From the NCBI GenBank assembly GCA_963768975.1, contig CAVYKB010000012.1, forward strand, positions 186,001-250,000: DNA of 64,000 bases. The letters are read 5' to 3'. Position numbers and translations under genes: made by a program. Below are positions 32,299-40,589 of the stretch, piece by piece. The notes beneath the pieces are model-generated. The model worked only from the letters and a program-made list of their open reading frames with translations, did no database searches and had not been told where the DNA came from. Origin of the DNA: CADCTB01 sp963768975. GTDB lineage: Bacteria > Actinomycetota > Acidimicrobiia > Acidimicrobiales > AC-14. How positions within the stretch are numbered: the stretch's first letter is position 1; every line of letters begins with the position of its first letter.

Positions 32299-33741
32299 GC
32301 CAGGCCCAGCCCAGCGCTGGACCAGCACCGAGGAGCGCCGGCCCTCCAGCCGGCGCTCCTCCACGACCCGCAGGCCCCGGGCGGCCAGGGCCCGGTCGAG
32401 GTCCTCCAGCTTGGCCACGTCGCCCTTCACCCCGCCGGCGGCCCGGCGCACGACCCACACCGTGGCCGCCGCCGGCACCGGCGCCGGCGGCAGGACGAGG
32501 TCGGCGGCCAGCTCCGGGTGGTGCCGGCGGGTGTAGTGCTCGACGCCCAGGGCGTCCCACCGGGCCGCGGCCACCACCGGCTCGCCGGCCCGGTGGCCGG
32601 CGGCGACGAGGGCGACGGCGCCCCGCACGTCCTCCCGGGGCCCCTGGGTCACGTTGCCGGCGGTGACGATCAGCGACGGCACCAGGAGCCCGGCTAGGGC
32701 GACGGCCCGCCACCGGCCGGCCAGGCCGGCGACTCCCAGGGCGGCGAGCACGGCCAGGCCGATCAGCGCCGGCAGCAGGTACCGGTCGACGTAGACCGGC
32801 CGGACCAGCTCGCCGGCGGTGACTGCGGCGACGGGCAGGCCGACCCAGCACAGGGCCACGGTGCGGGCCCGGCCCCGGCTCCGGACCACGCCGGCGACGA
32901 CCGCACCCACCACCGGGACGCCGAGCAACCAACTGCCCCCCACCCACGACCGCGCCACCCGCCACGGCACGGCCGGGCCCACCTCCCGGATCCACTGCGC
33001 GCCCGAGCTGCCGACCCCATTGGCCAGCGCGGTGGCCACGACGGCCAACGCCGGCACGGCCGCCAGGGCGGTGACGACCAGCACCGGCACGGCGGCGCGA
33101 CGCCGGAGCAACACCGCGGCCACGGCGAAGGCTCCCGGCACCAGGAGGGCGTACCAGTGGAAGAGGCCGGCGAAGGCGGCGGCCACGCCGTAGGGCCACA
33201 GTCCTCCGCCGTCGAGCCACCGGGCCAGGCCCAGGGCCGCGAACGACACGGCCAGCATGGCCAGGGCGTAGCCGCGGGCCTCGGCGGCGTAGGCGACGAC
33301 GAAGGGGTTGGTGGCCAGGAGCAGCCCGGCCACCAGCCCGGTGCGGCGGTCGCTCAATCGGGCGACAGCCAAAGTGAACACTCCGGCGGCGCCGGCCATC
33401 GCCACCAGCGAGAGCAGGCGGAGGCCGACCTCGTCGGCCCCGAACGGCGTCAGCGCCAGCCAGACGTGGGCGACCACGTAGTACGGGAAGTTGTACGACG
33501 GCGGGGCGTCGCGCAGGTAGGCGATCGTGCCGTCGCCCCGCACGAAGGCGTCGAACAGCCGGCCGAGCGACTCGGGCACCACCTCGGCGGTGTACAGCTC
33601 GTCGTACCAGAACCCGTACCGCCGGGCCACCAGCCACCCGCCCAGCACGGCCACCACCACCGCCGGCAGCGCCCACCACACCCGCTCCGCAGCCGGCGCC
33701 GGCCGCACGGCGGACGCCGGCGCCTCGGTCCGGACGGCCAC
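32293..33741 (-). CDS. GT39-like (PMT/ArnT-type) polyprenyl-phosphate-dependent glycosyltransferase
   Basis: Integral membrane protein of 482 residues with 9-11 hydrophobic helices. The first extracytoplasmic loop has RRYGFWYDELYTAEVVPESL, matching the catalytic acidic site of the GT-C fold, followed by GLVAGLLLATNPFVVAYAAEARGYALAML, typical of the family. The C-terminal soluble part ends in RWAGPGG. Its GTG start follows the fbpC stop with no gap, so it is read from the iron-transport operon although its job (cell-envelope glycosylation) seems unrelated. Confidence 0.85.
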   Translation of the reverse strand: MAVRTEAPASAVRPAPAAERVWWALPAVVVAVLGGWLVARRYGFWYDELYTAEVVPESLGRLFDAFVRGDGTIAYLRDAPPSYNFPYYVVAHVWLALTPFGADEVGLRLLSLVAMAGAAGVFTLAVARLSDRRTGLVAGLLLATNPFVVAYAAEARGYALAMLAVSFAALGLARWLDGGGLWPYGVAAAFAGLFHWYALLVPGAFAVAAVLLRRRAAVPVLVVTALAAVPALAVVATALANGVGSSGAQWIREVGPAVPWRVARSWVGGSWLLGVPVVGAVVAGVVRSRGRARTVALCWVGLPVAAVTAGELVRPVYVDRYLLPALIGLAVLAALGVAGLAGRWRAVALAGLLVPSLIVTAGNVTQGPREDVRGAVALVAAGHRAGEPVVAAARWDALGVEHYTRRHHPELAADLVLPPAPVPAAATVWVVRRAAGGVKGDVAKLEDLDRALAARGLRVVEERRLEGRRSSVLVQRWAGPGG

Positions 33742-34767
33742 CTACGGAGTCACGGCCGGGAACGCCAGCACCGGTTCCCGGCAGGTCACGTTGACCGTGC
33801 TGCCGACCGGCATCGGATCGGTACTGGGCAGCCGCACCAGCAGGCGGTGGCCGCTGGCCAGGCACACGGCCACGACCACGTCGTGGCCGAAGTAGCGCCG
33901 GTCCTCCACGGTGGCCGTGCCGGCGCCGGCGGCCACGTGCAGCTGCTCGGGCCGGATGACGACGTCGACAGCCCCGTCGGCCGGCTCCACCAGGTCGAGC
34001 ACGCCGAGCGGCGTCTCCACCCACCTCCCGGTGGCCCGGCCGGTGAGGAGGTTGGCCCGGCCCACGAAGTTGGCCACCCACAGGTCGGCGGGCCGGCGGT
34101 AGACCTCCTGGGGCGGCCCGTGCTGGACGATCACCCCGCTGCGCATCACCGCCACCGAGTCGGCCATGGACAGCGCCTCCTCCTGGTCGTGGGTGACCAG
34201 GAGCGACGTCGCCCCCGAGGCCCGCAGCACGCCGGCCACCTCGGAGCGGATCTCCTCGCGGAGCGCGGCGTCGAGGCTGCCGAAGGGCTCGTCGAGGAGG
34301 ACGACGCTAGGGTCGGGCGCCAGGGCCCGGGCCAGGGCGACCCGCTGCTGCTGGCCGCCTGACAACTCATGCGGCATGCGGTCGCCCAGCCCGGCCAGCC
34401 CGGCCAGTTCCAGCATGGTGGCCACCGCCTTCTCCCGCTCGGCGCCCCGGCGGACGCCGTATCCCACGTTGGCGGCGACGGTCAGGTGCGGGAACAGGGC
34501 CTGTTCCTGGGGCACGATCGTCACCCGCCGGCGCTCGGGCGGCAGGTGAAGATGAGGGCCGCCGACGGCCTGGCCGGACACGAAGATCGTGCCCGCGTCG
34601 ATCCGCTCGAAGCCGGCGATGGCCCGCAGCAGCGTCGTCTTCCCGCACCCCGACGGTCCCAGGACGGCGGTCAGCGTGCCGGTCTCCAGGGTCAGGTCGG
34701 CATCGCGGAGGGCGTGCACGGGGCCGAACGCTTTGGATACCCCGACACACTCGACCGCGCTGGTCAT
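33742..34767 (-). CDS. fbpC: Iron(III) ABC transporter ATP-binding protein
   Basis: ATPase of the Fe3+/sulfate/spermidine importer class, 341 residues. Walker A GPSGCGKTTLLRAI, Q-loop region VPQEQALFPHLTV, signature LSGGQQQRVALARALA, Walker B VVLLDEPFGSLD and switch LVTHDQEEAL are intact. A C-terminal TOBE domain (about 235-341) is present. It overlaps the permease gene as ATGA and abuts the GT39 gene. Iron as substrate is inferred from the fbp layout and the iron box upstream. Confidence 0.92.
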   Translation of the reverse strand: MTSAVECVGVSKAFGPVHALRDADLTLETGTLTAVLGPSGCGKTTLLRAIAGFERIDAGTIFVSGQAVGGPHLHLPPERRRVTIVPQEQALFPHLTVAANVGYGVRRGAEREKAVATMLELAGLAGLGDRMPHELSGGQQQRVALARALAPDPSVVLLDEPFGSLDAALREEIRSEVAGVLRASGATSLLVTHDQEEALSMADSVAVMRSGVIVQHGPPQEVYRRPADLWVANFVGRANLLTGRATGRWVETPLGVLDLVEPADGAVDVVIRPEQLHVAAGAGTATVEDRRYFGHDVVVAVCLASGHRLLVRLPSTDPMPVGSTVNVTCREPVLAFPAVTP

Positions 34768-36338
34768 CCCGCCGTTCTACCGCGGCGGGTGAGTGCCCAC
34801 GTGGGCAGCACGCCGGCGGCGACGAGGAGCAGCGAGGGCAGGGCGGCGTCGCCGTAGGCCCCGGCCTGGGTGGCCGACCACACCCGCGTGGCCAGGGTCT
34901 CGAAGCCGGTGGGCCCCAGCAGCAGCGTGGCCGGCAGTTCCTTCAGGCAGGTGAGGAACACGAGGGCGGCGCCGGCGCCCACGCCGGGGGCGATCAGTGG
35001 CGCGGTGATGGTGCGGAAGACCTGGATCGGGCGCTTGCCCAGCGACCGGGCCACCTCGTCGAGGGCCGGCGGGGCCTGGAGGGCCGAGCTGTAGACCGAG
35101 CTCACCGCCAGCGACAGGAACAGGACCATGTAGGCGAAGATCAGCACCGGCAGGCGCTGGTACAGCGGGTTGGCGAAGCGCACGGTGAAGAACACCAGGG
35201 ACAGGGCGACGACGATCCCCGGCAGGGCGTGGGCCACGAAGGCCGAGCGCTCGATGATGCCGGCCACCCGGCTCCGGGACCGGGCTGCCAGCAGTCCCAC
35301 GGGGACGGCGGCCAGGGCGGTCAGCGCCGCGCCCAGGCCAGAGGCCACCACCGTGGACACGCCGGCCCGCCCGATGCGTTCCATGTCCACCGAGGCCTGC
35401 ACGCTCTCCGCCAGCCACCGCAGCGTCGTCCCGAGGGGCACGGCCAGGCCCAGGCCCAGGACGGCCACCGGCACGGCCAGCGCCGGCCACCGCCACCGGC
35501 CCAGGCGCACCAGCGCCGGCCGGCGCCGGGCGCCCCGGCTCCCGCCGTAGTAGCGGGCCCGCCCCCGCGTGCGGGCCTCGGCCACCAGGATGCCCATGGT
35601 GAACACCAGCAGCAGGCAACCGAGGATGGCCGCCGGCCGGCGGTCGAAGTTCGACTGGTAGGACTGGTAGATCACCCGGGTGAAGCTGTCGAAGCGCAGG
35701 ATCGACACCGCCCCGAAGTCCGACAGCACGTACAGGCAGACGAGGAGCGACCCGGTGGCGGCCGCCGGGCGGATCTGGCGCAGCGTCACCCGGCGGAAGG
35801 CGGCGAACGGCCCGTCGCCGAGGGAGCGGGCGGCGTCCTCCAGGGCGGGGTCGACGTGCTCCAGCACCGCCGCCACCGGCAGGAACACGTAGGGGTAGGA
35901 CAGCACGGTCAGCACGAGGAACGTCGGCAGGAACCCGGTCAGCTCGGGAGCGTTCGAGACGAAGGCGAAGGCGGCCACGTAGCTGGGCACGGCGAGGGGA
36001 AGGGCGACCAGCACCCGCCACACCCGCCGGCCCGGGATGTCGCAGCGGACGGTGAGCCAGGCCAGGGCAATGCCGATGGCGGCGCTCGCCGCGGAGACGG
36101 CGGCGGCCAAGCCCAGGCTGCGCAAGAGCAGCCGGCCCGTGCGCTCCAGGAACAGGGTGTCGGCCACGAGCGACCACCCCCCGCCGCCGGCCCGGATGAC
36201 CAGATAGGCGACGGGCAGCAACGCGGCGAGCGCGACCCCGCCCGCCAGGGCCACGAGGCCGGCGGGCGGGCGGGCGGTCGCCGGCGGCAGCCGAGGCGTT
36301 TCGGCCGGCGCTTGTCGAAGATCGGCGCGCTGATTCAA
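34764..36338 (-). CDS. fbpB: Iron(III) ABC transporter permease (fused double permease)
   Basis: 524 residues with about 12 membrane helices arranged as two BPD_transp_1 halves, as in FbpB/SfuB. EAA-like loops are visible: LEDAARSLGDGPFAAFRRVTL in the first half (given here at its 20-residue core) and LDEVARSLGKRPIQVFRTIT in the second. The TTG start at 36338 lies 8 bases after the fbpA stop, inside the palindrome CTGATTCAATCAG (36330-36342). It overlaps fbpC by 4 bases. Confidence 0.92.
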   Translation of the reverse strand: MNQRADLRQAPAETPRLPPATARPPAGLVALAGGVALAALLPVAYLVIRAGGGGWSLVADTLFLERTGRLLLRSLGLAAAVSAASAAIGIALAWLTVRCDIPGRRVWRVLVALPLAVPSYVAAFAFVSNAPELTGFLPTFLVLTVLSYPYVFLPVAAVLEHVDPALEDAARSLGDGPFAAFRRVTLRQIRPAAATGSLLVCLYVLSDFGAVSILRFDSFTRVIYQSYQSNFDRRPAAILGCLLLVFTMGILVAEARTRGRARYYGGSRGARRRPALVRLGRWRWPALAVPVAVLGLGLAVPLGTTLRWLAESVQASVDMERIGRAGVSTVVASGLGAALTALAAVPVGLLAARSRSRVAGIIERSAFVAHALPGIVVALSLVFFTVRFANPLYQRLPVLIFAYMVLFLSLAVSSVYSSALQAPPALDEVARSLGKRPIQVFRTITAPLIAPGVGAGAALVFLTCLKELPATLLLGPTGFETLATRVWSATQAGAYGDAALPSLLLVAAGVLPTWALTRRGRTAG

Positions 36339-36346
36339 TCAGAAGA

Positions 36347-37348
36347 TCAGAGGAGGCCGGTGCTCCGTAGCAGGTCGAGCGTGTGGTCGAGGTCGCCCAG
36401 GTCGCCCAGGTTGATGCTCGGGCCCTGACCCGGCTGGAGCGCCGGCAGGCCCGGGGCGGTGGGCACGCCCGGCCGCAGCGGGTACTCGAAGTTTCGCTCC
36501 GCGAAGTGGCGCTGCGCCGGCTCCGAGAGCAGGTACTCCACCAGGCGGGCGGCGTCGGCCTGGTGCTTGCCGCTCTTGAGGATGCCCACGCCGGCCACGT
36601 TGACCAGAGCGCCCGGGTCGGTGCCCGCGGTGTAGTGGTTGCGGGCCACGGTCTTGTCGGCGCCGATCTCGGACTGGAGCTGGAACAGGTAGTAGTGGTT
36701 GACAAGGCCCAGGTCGACCTGGCCGTCGTTGGCCGCCTTCACGATCATGTCGTTCGATGCGTACGTCTTGGGCTCGTTGGCCTTGATTCCCTGGAGCCAG
36801 CTCCGGGTGCGGGCCTCGCCGACGGTGATGAGCATGGCGGTGACGAACGACTGGAACGACCCGTTGGTGGGAGCGATGCCGATGCGCCCCCGCCACTTGG
36901 GTTGGGTGAGGTCGAACACGCTGGCCGGCAGTTCACCCGCCGGCACCTTGCGGGGGTCGTAGACGACGACCCGGGCTCGACCCGACACGCCGGTCCAGTT
37001 GTCGTCGGGTGCCCGGAACTTCTTGTCGACGATCGACACCGCCGGCGCCGGCAGCGGCCCGAACAGGCCGAGCTCGTCGACCGCCCCCAGGGCGCCGGCG
37101 TCCTGGGCCCAGAACAGGTCGGCCCGGGAGCCGCCGCCCTCCTCGGCGATCTGGGCGGCCAGTTCGGCGCTGGCGCCGTACCGGGCCGAGACCTTGATGC
37201 CCGTCGCCTTGGTGAACTCCTCGAGGATGGGCTTGACCTGGACCTCGGCCCGCCCCGAGTAGAGCGTCAGGTTGTCGTCGGACGAGCAGGCGCCCAGGGC
37301 GACGGCGAGCAGGAGCACGGGCAGGCCCGCACTGAACGGCAGTCTCAC
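36347..37348 (-). CDS. fbpA: Iron(III) ABC transporter substrate-binding lipoprotein
   Basis: 333 residues from GTG 37348, with a lipoprotein signal (LPVLLLAVALGAC; lipobox LGAC). The mature protein follows the FbpA pattern: LTLYSGRAEVQVKPILEEF, GIKVSARYGAS, SRADLFWAQDAGALG and VDLGLVNHYYLFQL, the last holding the tandem tyrosines that bind ferric iron. The open frame extends to 37579 but lacks coding character there. Its GTG overlaps the stop of an upstream gene remnant (GTGA). Confidence 0.93.
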   Translation of the reverse strand: MRLPFSAGLPVLLLAVALGACSSDDNLTLYSGRAEVQVKPILEEFTKATGIKVSARYGASAELAAQIAEEGGGSRADLFWAQDAGALGAVDELGLFGPLPAPAVSIVDKKFRAPDDNWTGVSGRARVVVYDPRKVPAGELPASVFDLTQPKWRGRIGIAPTNGSFQSFVTAMLITVGEARTRSWLQGIKANEPKTYASNDMIVKAANDGQVDLGLVNHYYLFQLQSEIGADKTVARNHYTAGTDPGALVNVAGVGILKSGKHQADAARLVEYLLSEPAQRHFAERNFEYPLRPGVPTAPGLPALQPGQGPSINLGDLGDLDHTLDLLRSTGLL

Positions 37349-37512
37349 GGATGGAGCCAGAGCACGGCGCCATCCCCGGCGGTCCCCTTGGTGCCGAAGC
37401 TCCGGTCGATCGCGCCGTCCATGGTGAATCCGTTGGCGATCATGTCGACCTTGGCCTCGGACGTGTCCTTGCCGTAGCCGGTGGTGACAAGCCGGTTGCC
37501 GGCCAGGGCCAC
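37345..37512 (-). pseudogene. C-terminal remnant of a delta-60-repeat protein in the fbp leader
   Basis: Fifty-five codons read VALAGNRLVTTGYGKD to LDRS-like repeat text (NGFTMDGAIDRSFGTKG) and end AVLWLHP. The N-G-x-x-D-x-x-F-G pattern is the hallmark of delta-60 repeats, which occur in long beta-propeller secreted proteins. No upstream part survives: the frame closes at a TAG near 37564, within the fbp promoter. It lies between that promoter and fbpA, with its stop overlapping the fbpA start, so it may now act as a translated leader. Confidence 0.6.
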
Positions 37513-37548
37513 GGAGTGAGCGAGGAGGATCTTCGGTCGCGCACGACC

Positions 37549-37579
37549 AGAAGTTAGTCCGACCTAAGAAAAAAGACAA
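37549..37579 (-). promoter_or_regulatory. fbp promoter overlapped by an IdeR/DtxR-like iron box
   Basis: On the minus strand, -35 TTGTCT (37579-37574) and -10 TAACTT (37556-37551) are 17 bases apart. The 19-mer TTAGGTCGGACTAACTTCT (37567-37549) matches 13 of 19 positions of the DtxR/IdeR consensus TTAGGTTAGGCTAACCTAA, with TTAGGT and CTAAC in register. It covers the -10 and half the spacer, the classic position for iron-dependent repression. The -35 lies just past the stop of the upstream acyltransferase gene. Confidence 0.65.
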
Positions 37580-37585
37580 GGGACC

Positions 37586-39466
37586 CTAAAGATGGGCCAG
37601 CACCATCTCCACGAACACCCGCACGCCGGTAGGTCCCATGTGGGTGCCGTCGTCGCCGAACAGCTGGGGGTGCGCGGCCCCGTGCTTGTGCCAGTCCATC
37701 AGCACGGCGTTGGGCCACCGTTTCACGCCGGCGGCCATCATGGAGTTGTTCGGCGCCTCCCACGCCCGCGGCACCTTCACGTTGATGACGACCACCCGCT
37801 GGGCGCTGCGCAGGACGGTCATGATCTCGTCGAACTGGTCGGCGGTGACGGGGCCGTTGTTGCCGAGCTGGAGGATCACGGTGGACCCGAGCTGGCCGGC
37901 GTCACGCAGGCTGGTGGCCAAGGCGAGCAGGGGCTTGAACTGGCGGGCGACCTCGGCGTCGATGACGGCGTCGGGCAGCCGGCGCTCCAGCTCGTCCTTC
38001 GCCTCGAGCAGCACCGAGTCGCCCAGCCCGGTGACCCGGCCCTGGGGCAGCACCGTCACGGGAGGCGCGGTGGTGATCGTGGTCGACGTCGTCGTCGCCG
38101 GCGCCACGGTGGTGGTCGTCGTCTCGGGCGGGAGGTTCGTCGTGGTGGTCGACGTGGTGGTCGCCGGCTCCGGGGCCGGCGCTGGCATGGCGGCGGATGC
38201 CGCCTCGATGGCGAGGAAGTCGGGCGGTTCCGGCGCCGGCCGGGTAACCACCAACGCGGTGGTCACCGCGGCGACGGCGATGCCGACGACGCCGACCCGC
38301 ACCGCCAGCAGCGCCCGCTGCGGGCGGACCGCGAACGGGTCCCGCCGGCGCAGGTCGGCCCACAGGCGCCCGAGGGCGCCGGTCCGGATGGGCTGCTCGA
38401 CGTAGCGGTACGAGAGGGCGGCCAGCGCCACGGTGATGCCGGCACGGAGGGCCAGGAGGTTGTACCCGTCGAGGGGGACGTCGTAATAGGCCCGGGTGAG
38501 CATGAGCACCGGCCAGTAGAAGAGGTAGATGCCGTAGGACCGCTTCCCCAGCCAGACCAGCGGCCGGGCGCCGAGGACAGAGTTGACCAGGGGAGTGCCG
38601 GGATGGGCGGCCACGGCCACCAACACGGTGGCGACCGCAGCGACGCCGAGGAAGCCGCCCCGGTACAGCCCGTCGGAGAACTGGTGCAGGCTGATCAGGC
38701 TCCAACCCAACCCGACCAGCGCAGCGACGCCGGCCACGCCCAGGAGCGCCCGGCCGACCACGTGAGGCCGGGGCTTCAGGTTCGCCGGGTTCCAGACGCA
38801 CGCCAGCGCCGCCCCCAGCAGGATGGCAGCGACTCGCGTGTCGGTGCCGTAATAGACCCGGGACGGGTCGGTGCCCGGCTCGTAGAGGGCGGCCATGAGG
38901 CCGGCCGAGGCGCCGGCCAGGGCCAGGATCGGCCAGAACAGCCGCTTGGCCTTGCGCCGCACCCCGAGGCCCACCCACAGGACGAGCGGCCACACCAGGT
39001 AGAACTGCTCCTCGACGGCCAGGCTCCACAGGTGCTGGAGCAGTGGGGGCCGGCCGGCGGCCTCGAAGTACGACTGGTGCTCGAAGATCAGCCGCCAGTT
39101 GCTGACGTAGGCCAGGGCGGCCCGCACGTCGCCCCGCAGGCGCCCGGCCTGGTCGGGAGCCAGGAACGGCACCACCACCCACGCCGCCACCAGGAGCACG
39201 AACAGCGCCGGCAGCAGTCGGAGGGCCCGGCGCTTCCAGAATGCGACCACATCGAGCCACTCGTCCCGGCGCCACTCGGCCAGCAGGAGGGCGGTGATGA
39301 GGAACCCGCTGATGACGAAGAAGACGTCGACGCCGAGGAAGCCGCCCCGCGCCCAGGCGATGTCGGCGTGGTAGGCGAACACCGACGCGACGGCCAACGC
39401 CCGCATGCCGTCGAGGGCCGGGAGGTGGGGAAGGCGGGGAAGTGGCGGCCGCTCGCCGACGGGCAC
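37586..39466 (-). CDS. OafA/YrhL-type membrane acyltransferase with C-terminal SGNH domain
   Basis: Acyltransferase 3 family enzyme, probably acylating cell-wall or surface polysaccharide, 626 residues from GTG 39466. The N-terminal part (1-~400) has LPALDGMRALAV, the catalytic His in FAYHADIAW, GFLGVDVFFVISGFLI and about 10 helices. A Thr/Ala/Pro linker (TTTSTTTT, ~470-510) leads to an SGNH esterase-like domain with GDSVLLEA, LGNNGP and a C-terminal DGTHMGPTG (Asp-His pair). Such two-part enzymes include OatA. The start is 21 bases from the divergent nitroreductase gene. Confidence 0.88.
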   Translation of the reverse strand: MPVGERPPLPRLPHLPALDGMRALAVASVFAYHADIAWARGGFLGVDVFFVISGFLITALLLAEWRRDEWLDVVAFWKRRALRLLPALFVLLVAAWVVVPFLAPDQAGRLRGDVRAALAYVSNWRLIFEHQSYFEAAGRPPLLQHLWSLAVEEQFYLVWPLVLWVGLGVRRKAKRLFWPILALAGASAGLMAALYEPGTDPSRVYYGTDTRVAAILLGAALACVWNPANLKPRPHVVGRALLGVAGVAALVGLGWSLISLHQFSDGLYRGGFLGVAAVATVLVAVAAHPGTPLVNSVLGARPLVWLGKRSYGIYLFYWPVLMLTRAYYDVPLDGYNLLALRAGITVALAALSYRYVEQPIRTGALGRLWADLRRRDPFAVRPQRALLAVRVGVVGIAVAAVTTALVVTRPAPEPPDFLAIEAASAAMPAPAPEPATTTSTTTTNLPPETTTTTVAPATTTSTTITTAPPVTVLPQGRVTGLGDSVLLEAKDELERRLPDAVIDAEVARQFKPLLALATSLRDAGQLGSTVILQLGNNGPVTADQFDEIMTVLRSAQRVVVINVKVPRAWEAPNNSMMAAGVKRWPNAVLMDWHKHGAAHPQLFGDDGTHMGPTGVRVFVEMVLAHL

Positions 39467-39487
39467 GGCGGAATCGTACGCTGTCCG

Positions 39488-40081
39488 ATGGAGTTCATAG
39501 AGATACTCCGGAACCGCCACATGGTCCGGAACTTCGATCCCCGCCCCCTCGACCCGGCGACGATCGACCGCATGCTCCACGCCGGCCTCCGGGGCCCCAC
39601 CGCCGGCCACACCCAGGGCGTGGATCTACTTGTGCTCGACGGGCCGGCGCAGACCGGCGCCTACTGGGACGCCGCGCTCCCCGCCGGCCCGGCCCGGGAC
39701 GGCTTCCCCTGGCCCGGGCTTCTCGCCGCCCCGCTGCTCGTCGTCGTCCTGTCGTCGGAGGCGGCGTACCGCCGGCGCTACGCCGAGCCCGACAAGTCGC
39801 CGCCGGCGCCGGCGCCGGCCTCGAAGTGCCGTGGTGGCACGTCGACGCCGCCTTCGCCGCCCTCCTCCTCCAGCTCGCCGCCCTCGACGCCGCCCTCGGC
39901 GCCCTGTTCTTCGCCACCCACCGGGTGCCGGCGGTGCGCTCGGCCTTCGGCATCCCCGAGGACCGCACACCCGTCGGCACCGTCGCCATCGGCCACCCCG
40001 CTCCCGACCGACCCGTCGTCCTCGGTGGCCACCCGCCGGCGCCGGCCGGCGGCCGAGAGAATCCACCGGGGCGGGTGGTAG
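39488..40081 (+). pseudogene. Nitroreductase-family gene with two compensating frameshifts
   Basis: The frame opens with MEFIEILRNRHMVRNFDPRP, standard for the FMN-dependent nitroreductase family, to RRYAEPDKSP. The family middle part (VPWWHVDAAFAALLLQL, GALFFATHRVPAVRSAFGIP, PVGTVAIGHPAPDRP) is in another frame. The end, RRRRPAAERIHRGGW and stop, returns to the first. Switches lie at about 39797-39820 and 40005-40045, both in runs of CCGGCGCC. Read straight through, the frame has no stop but 65 or so residues of nonsense in the core. Either two sequence errors or a damaged gene; the rest is well kept. Confidence 0.72.
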
Positions 40082-40124
40082 CCGGAGCCGTTTGCGCCGG
40101 CGTCGGGCCGGGAAGCCTCCGGGC

Positions 40125-40247
40125 ATGTTCGTCTGGACCAAGCGCTCGGGCCAGCGGGGCCGGACCCGCTTCTACTGGTGGCCGCTTCTGCTCTCGCTGG
40201 CGCTGTCGGTGCTGTTGACCCTCGCCGTCAACGCCGCGATCCGCTAA
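40125..40247 (+). CDS. Small single-pass membrane protein (40 aa)
   Basis: ATG 40125 opens MFVWTKRSGQRGRTRFYWWP followed by one membrane helix LLLSLALSVLLTLAVNAAI and a final Arg. The basic N-terminus predicts a cytoplasmic start. Function unknown. It is 43 bases after the nitroreductase and 25 before the next small gene. Confidence 0.6.
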   Translation: MFVWTKRSGQRGRTRFYWWPLLLSLALSVLLTLAVNAAIR

Positions 40248-40272
40248 GCGACGAGGAGCTCCTCGCGCCACC

Positions 40273-40582
40273 ATGGGGGTAGTGAGCCCCACCACCTGCC
40301 CCCACGGCCTGACCCCGAGGACCTGCCAGATCTGCCAGGTCCTCGAACCCCCCGCCGTGCCCGGCCGGCCGCTCCCGCCGGCGCCCGGCCCGCGACGGCG
40401 CCGGCCTCGGCGGCAACCTCGCGGTCGTCGCCATCGCCGCCGTGGTGGGCTTCGTGGTCCTCGGCTGGGTGGCGGCGGCCTTCTTCGCCGTCATCCGCAT
40501 CGTCGAGCTCGTGGCCATCGCCGCCGTCGCCGGCTGGGTGGGCTGGAAGCTCGGCGTGCAGCAGGGCAAGCGCCGGCGCTGA
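40273..40582 (+). pseudogene. Small cysteine-rich/membrane protein gene with a frameshift
   Basis: The first frame reads MGVVSPTTCPHGLTPRTCQI with C-x8-C-x2-C, then PGRPLPPAPG. The second frame, after a switch at about 40372-40396, reads DGAGLGGNLAVVAIAAVVG, one or two membrane helices, and ends GVQQGKRRR with stop at 40580-40582. Together they make a plausible ~102-residue protein: N-terminal zinc-ribbon-like part plus C-terminal membrane part. The switch again sits in a CCGGCGCC-rich tract. Confidence 0.55.
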
Positions 40583-40589
40583 CCCGCCC

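Noticed and set aside
36330..36342. Palindrome CTGATTCAATCAG at the fbpB start as an operator
   Set aside because: It lies inside the operon, overlaps the start codon and matches no known operator; probably chance or a minor translational feature.
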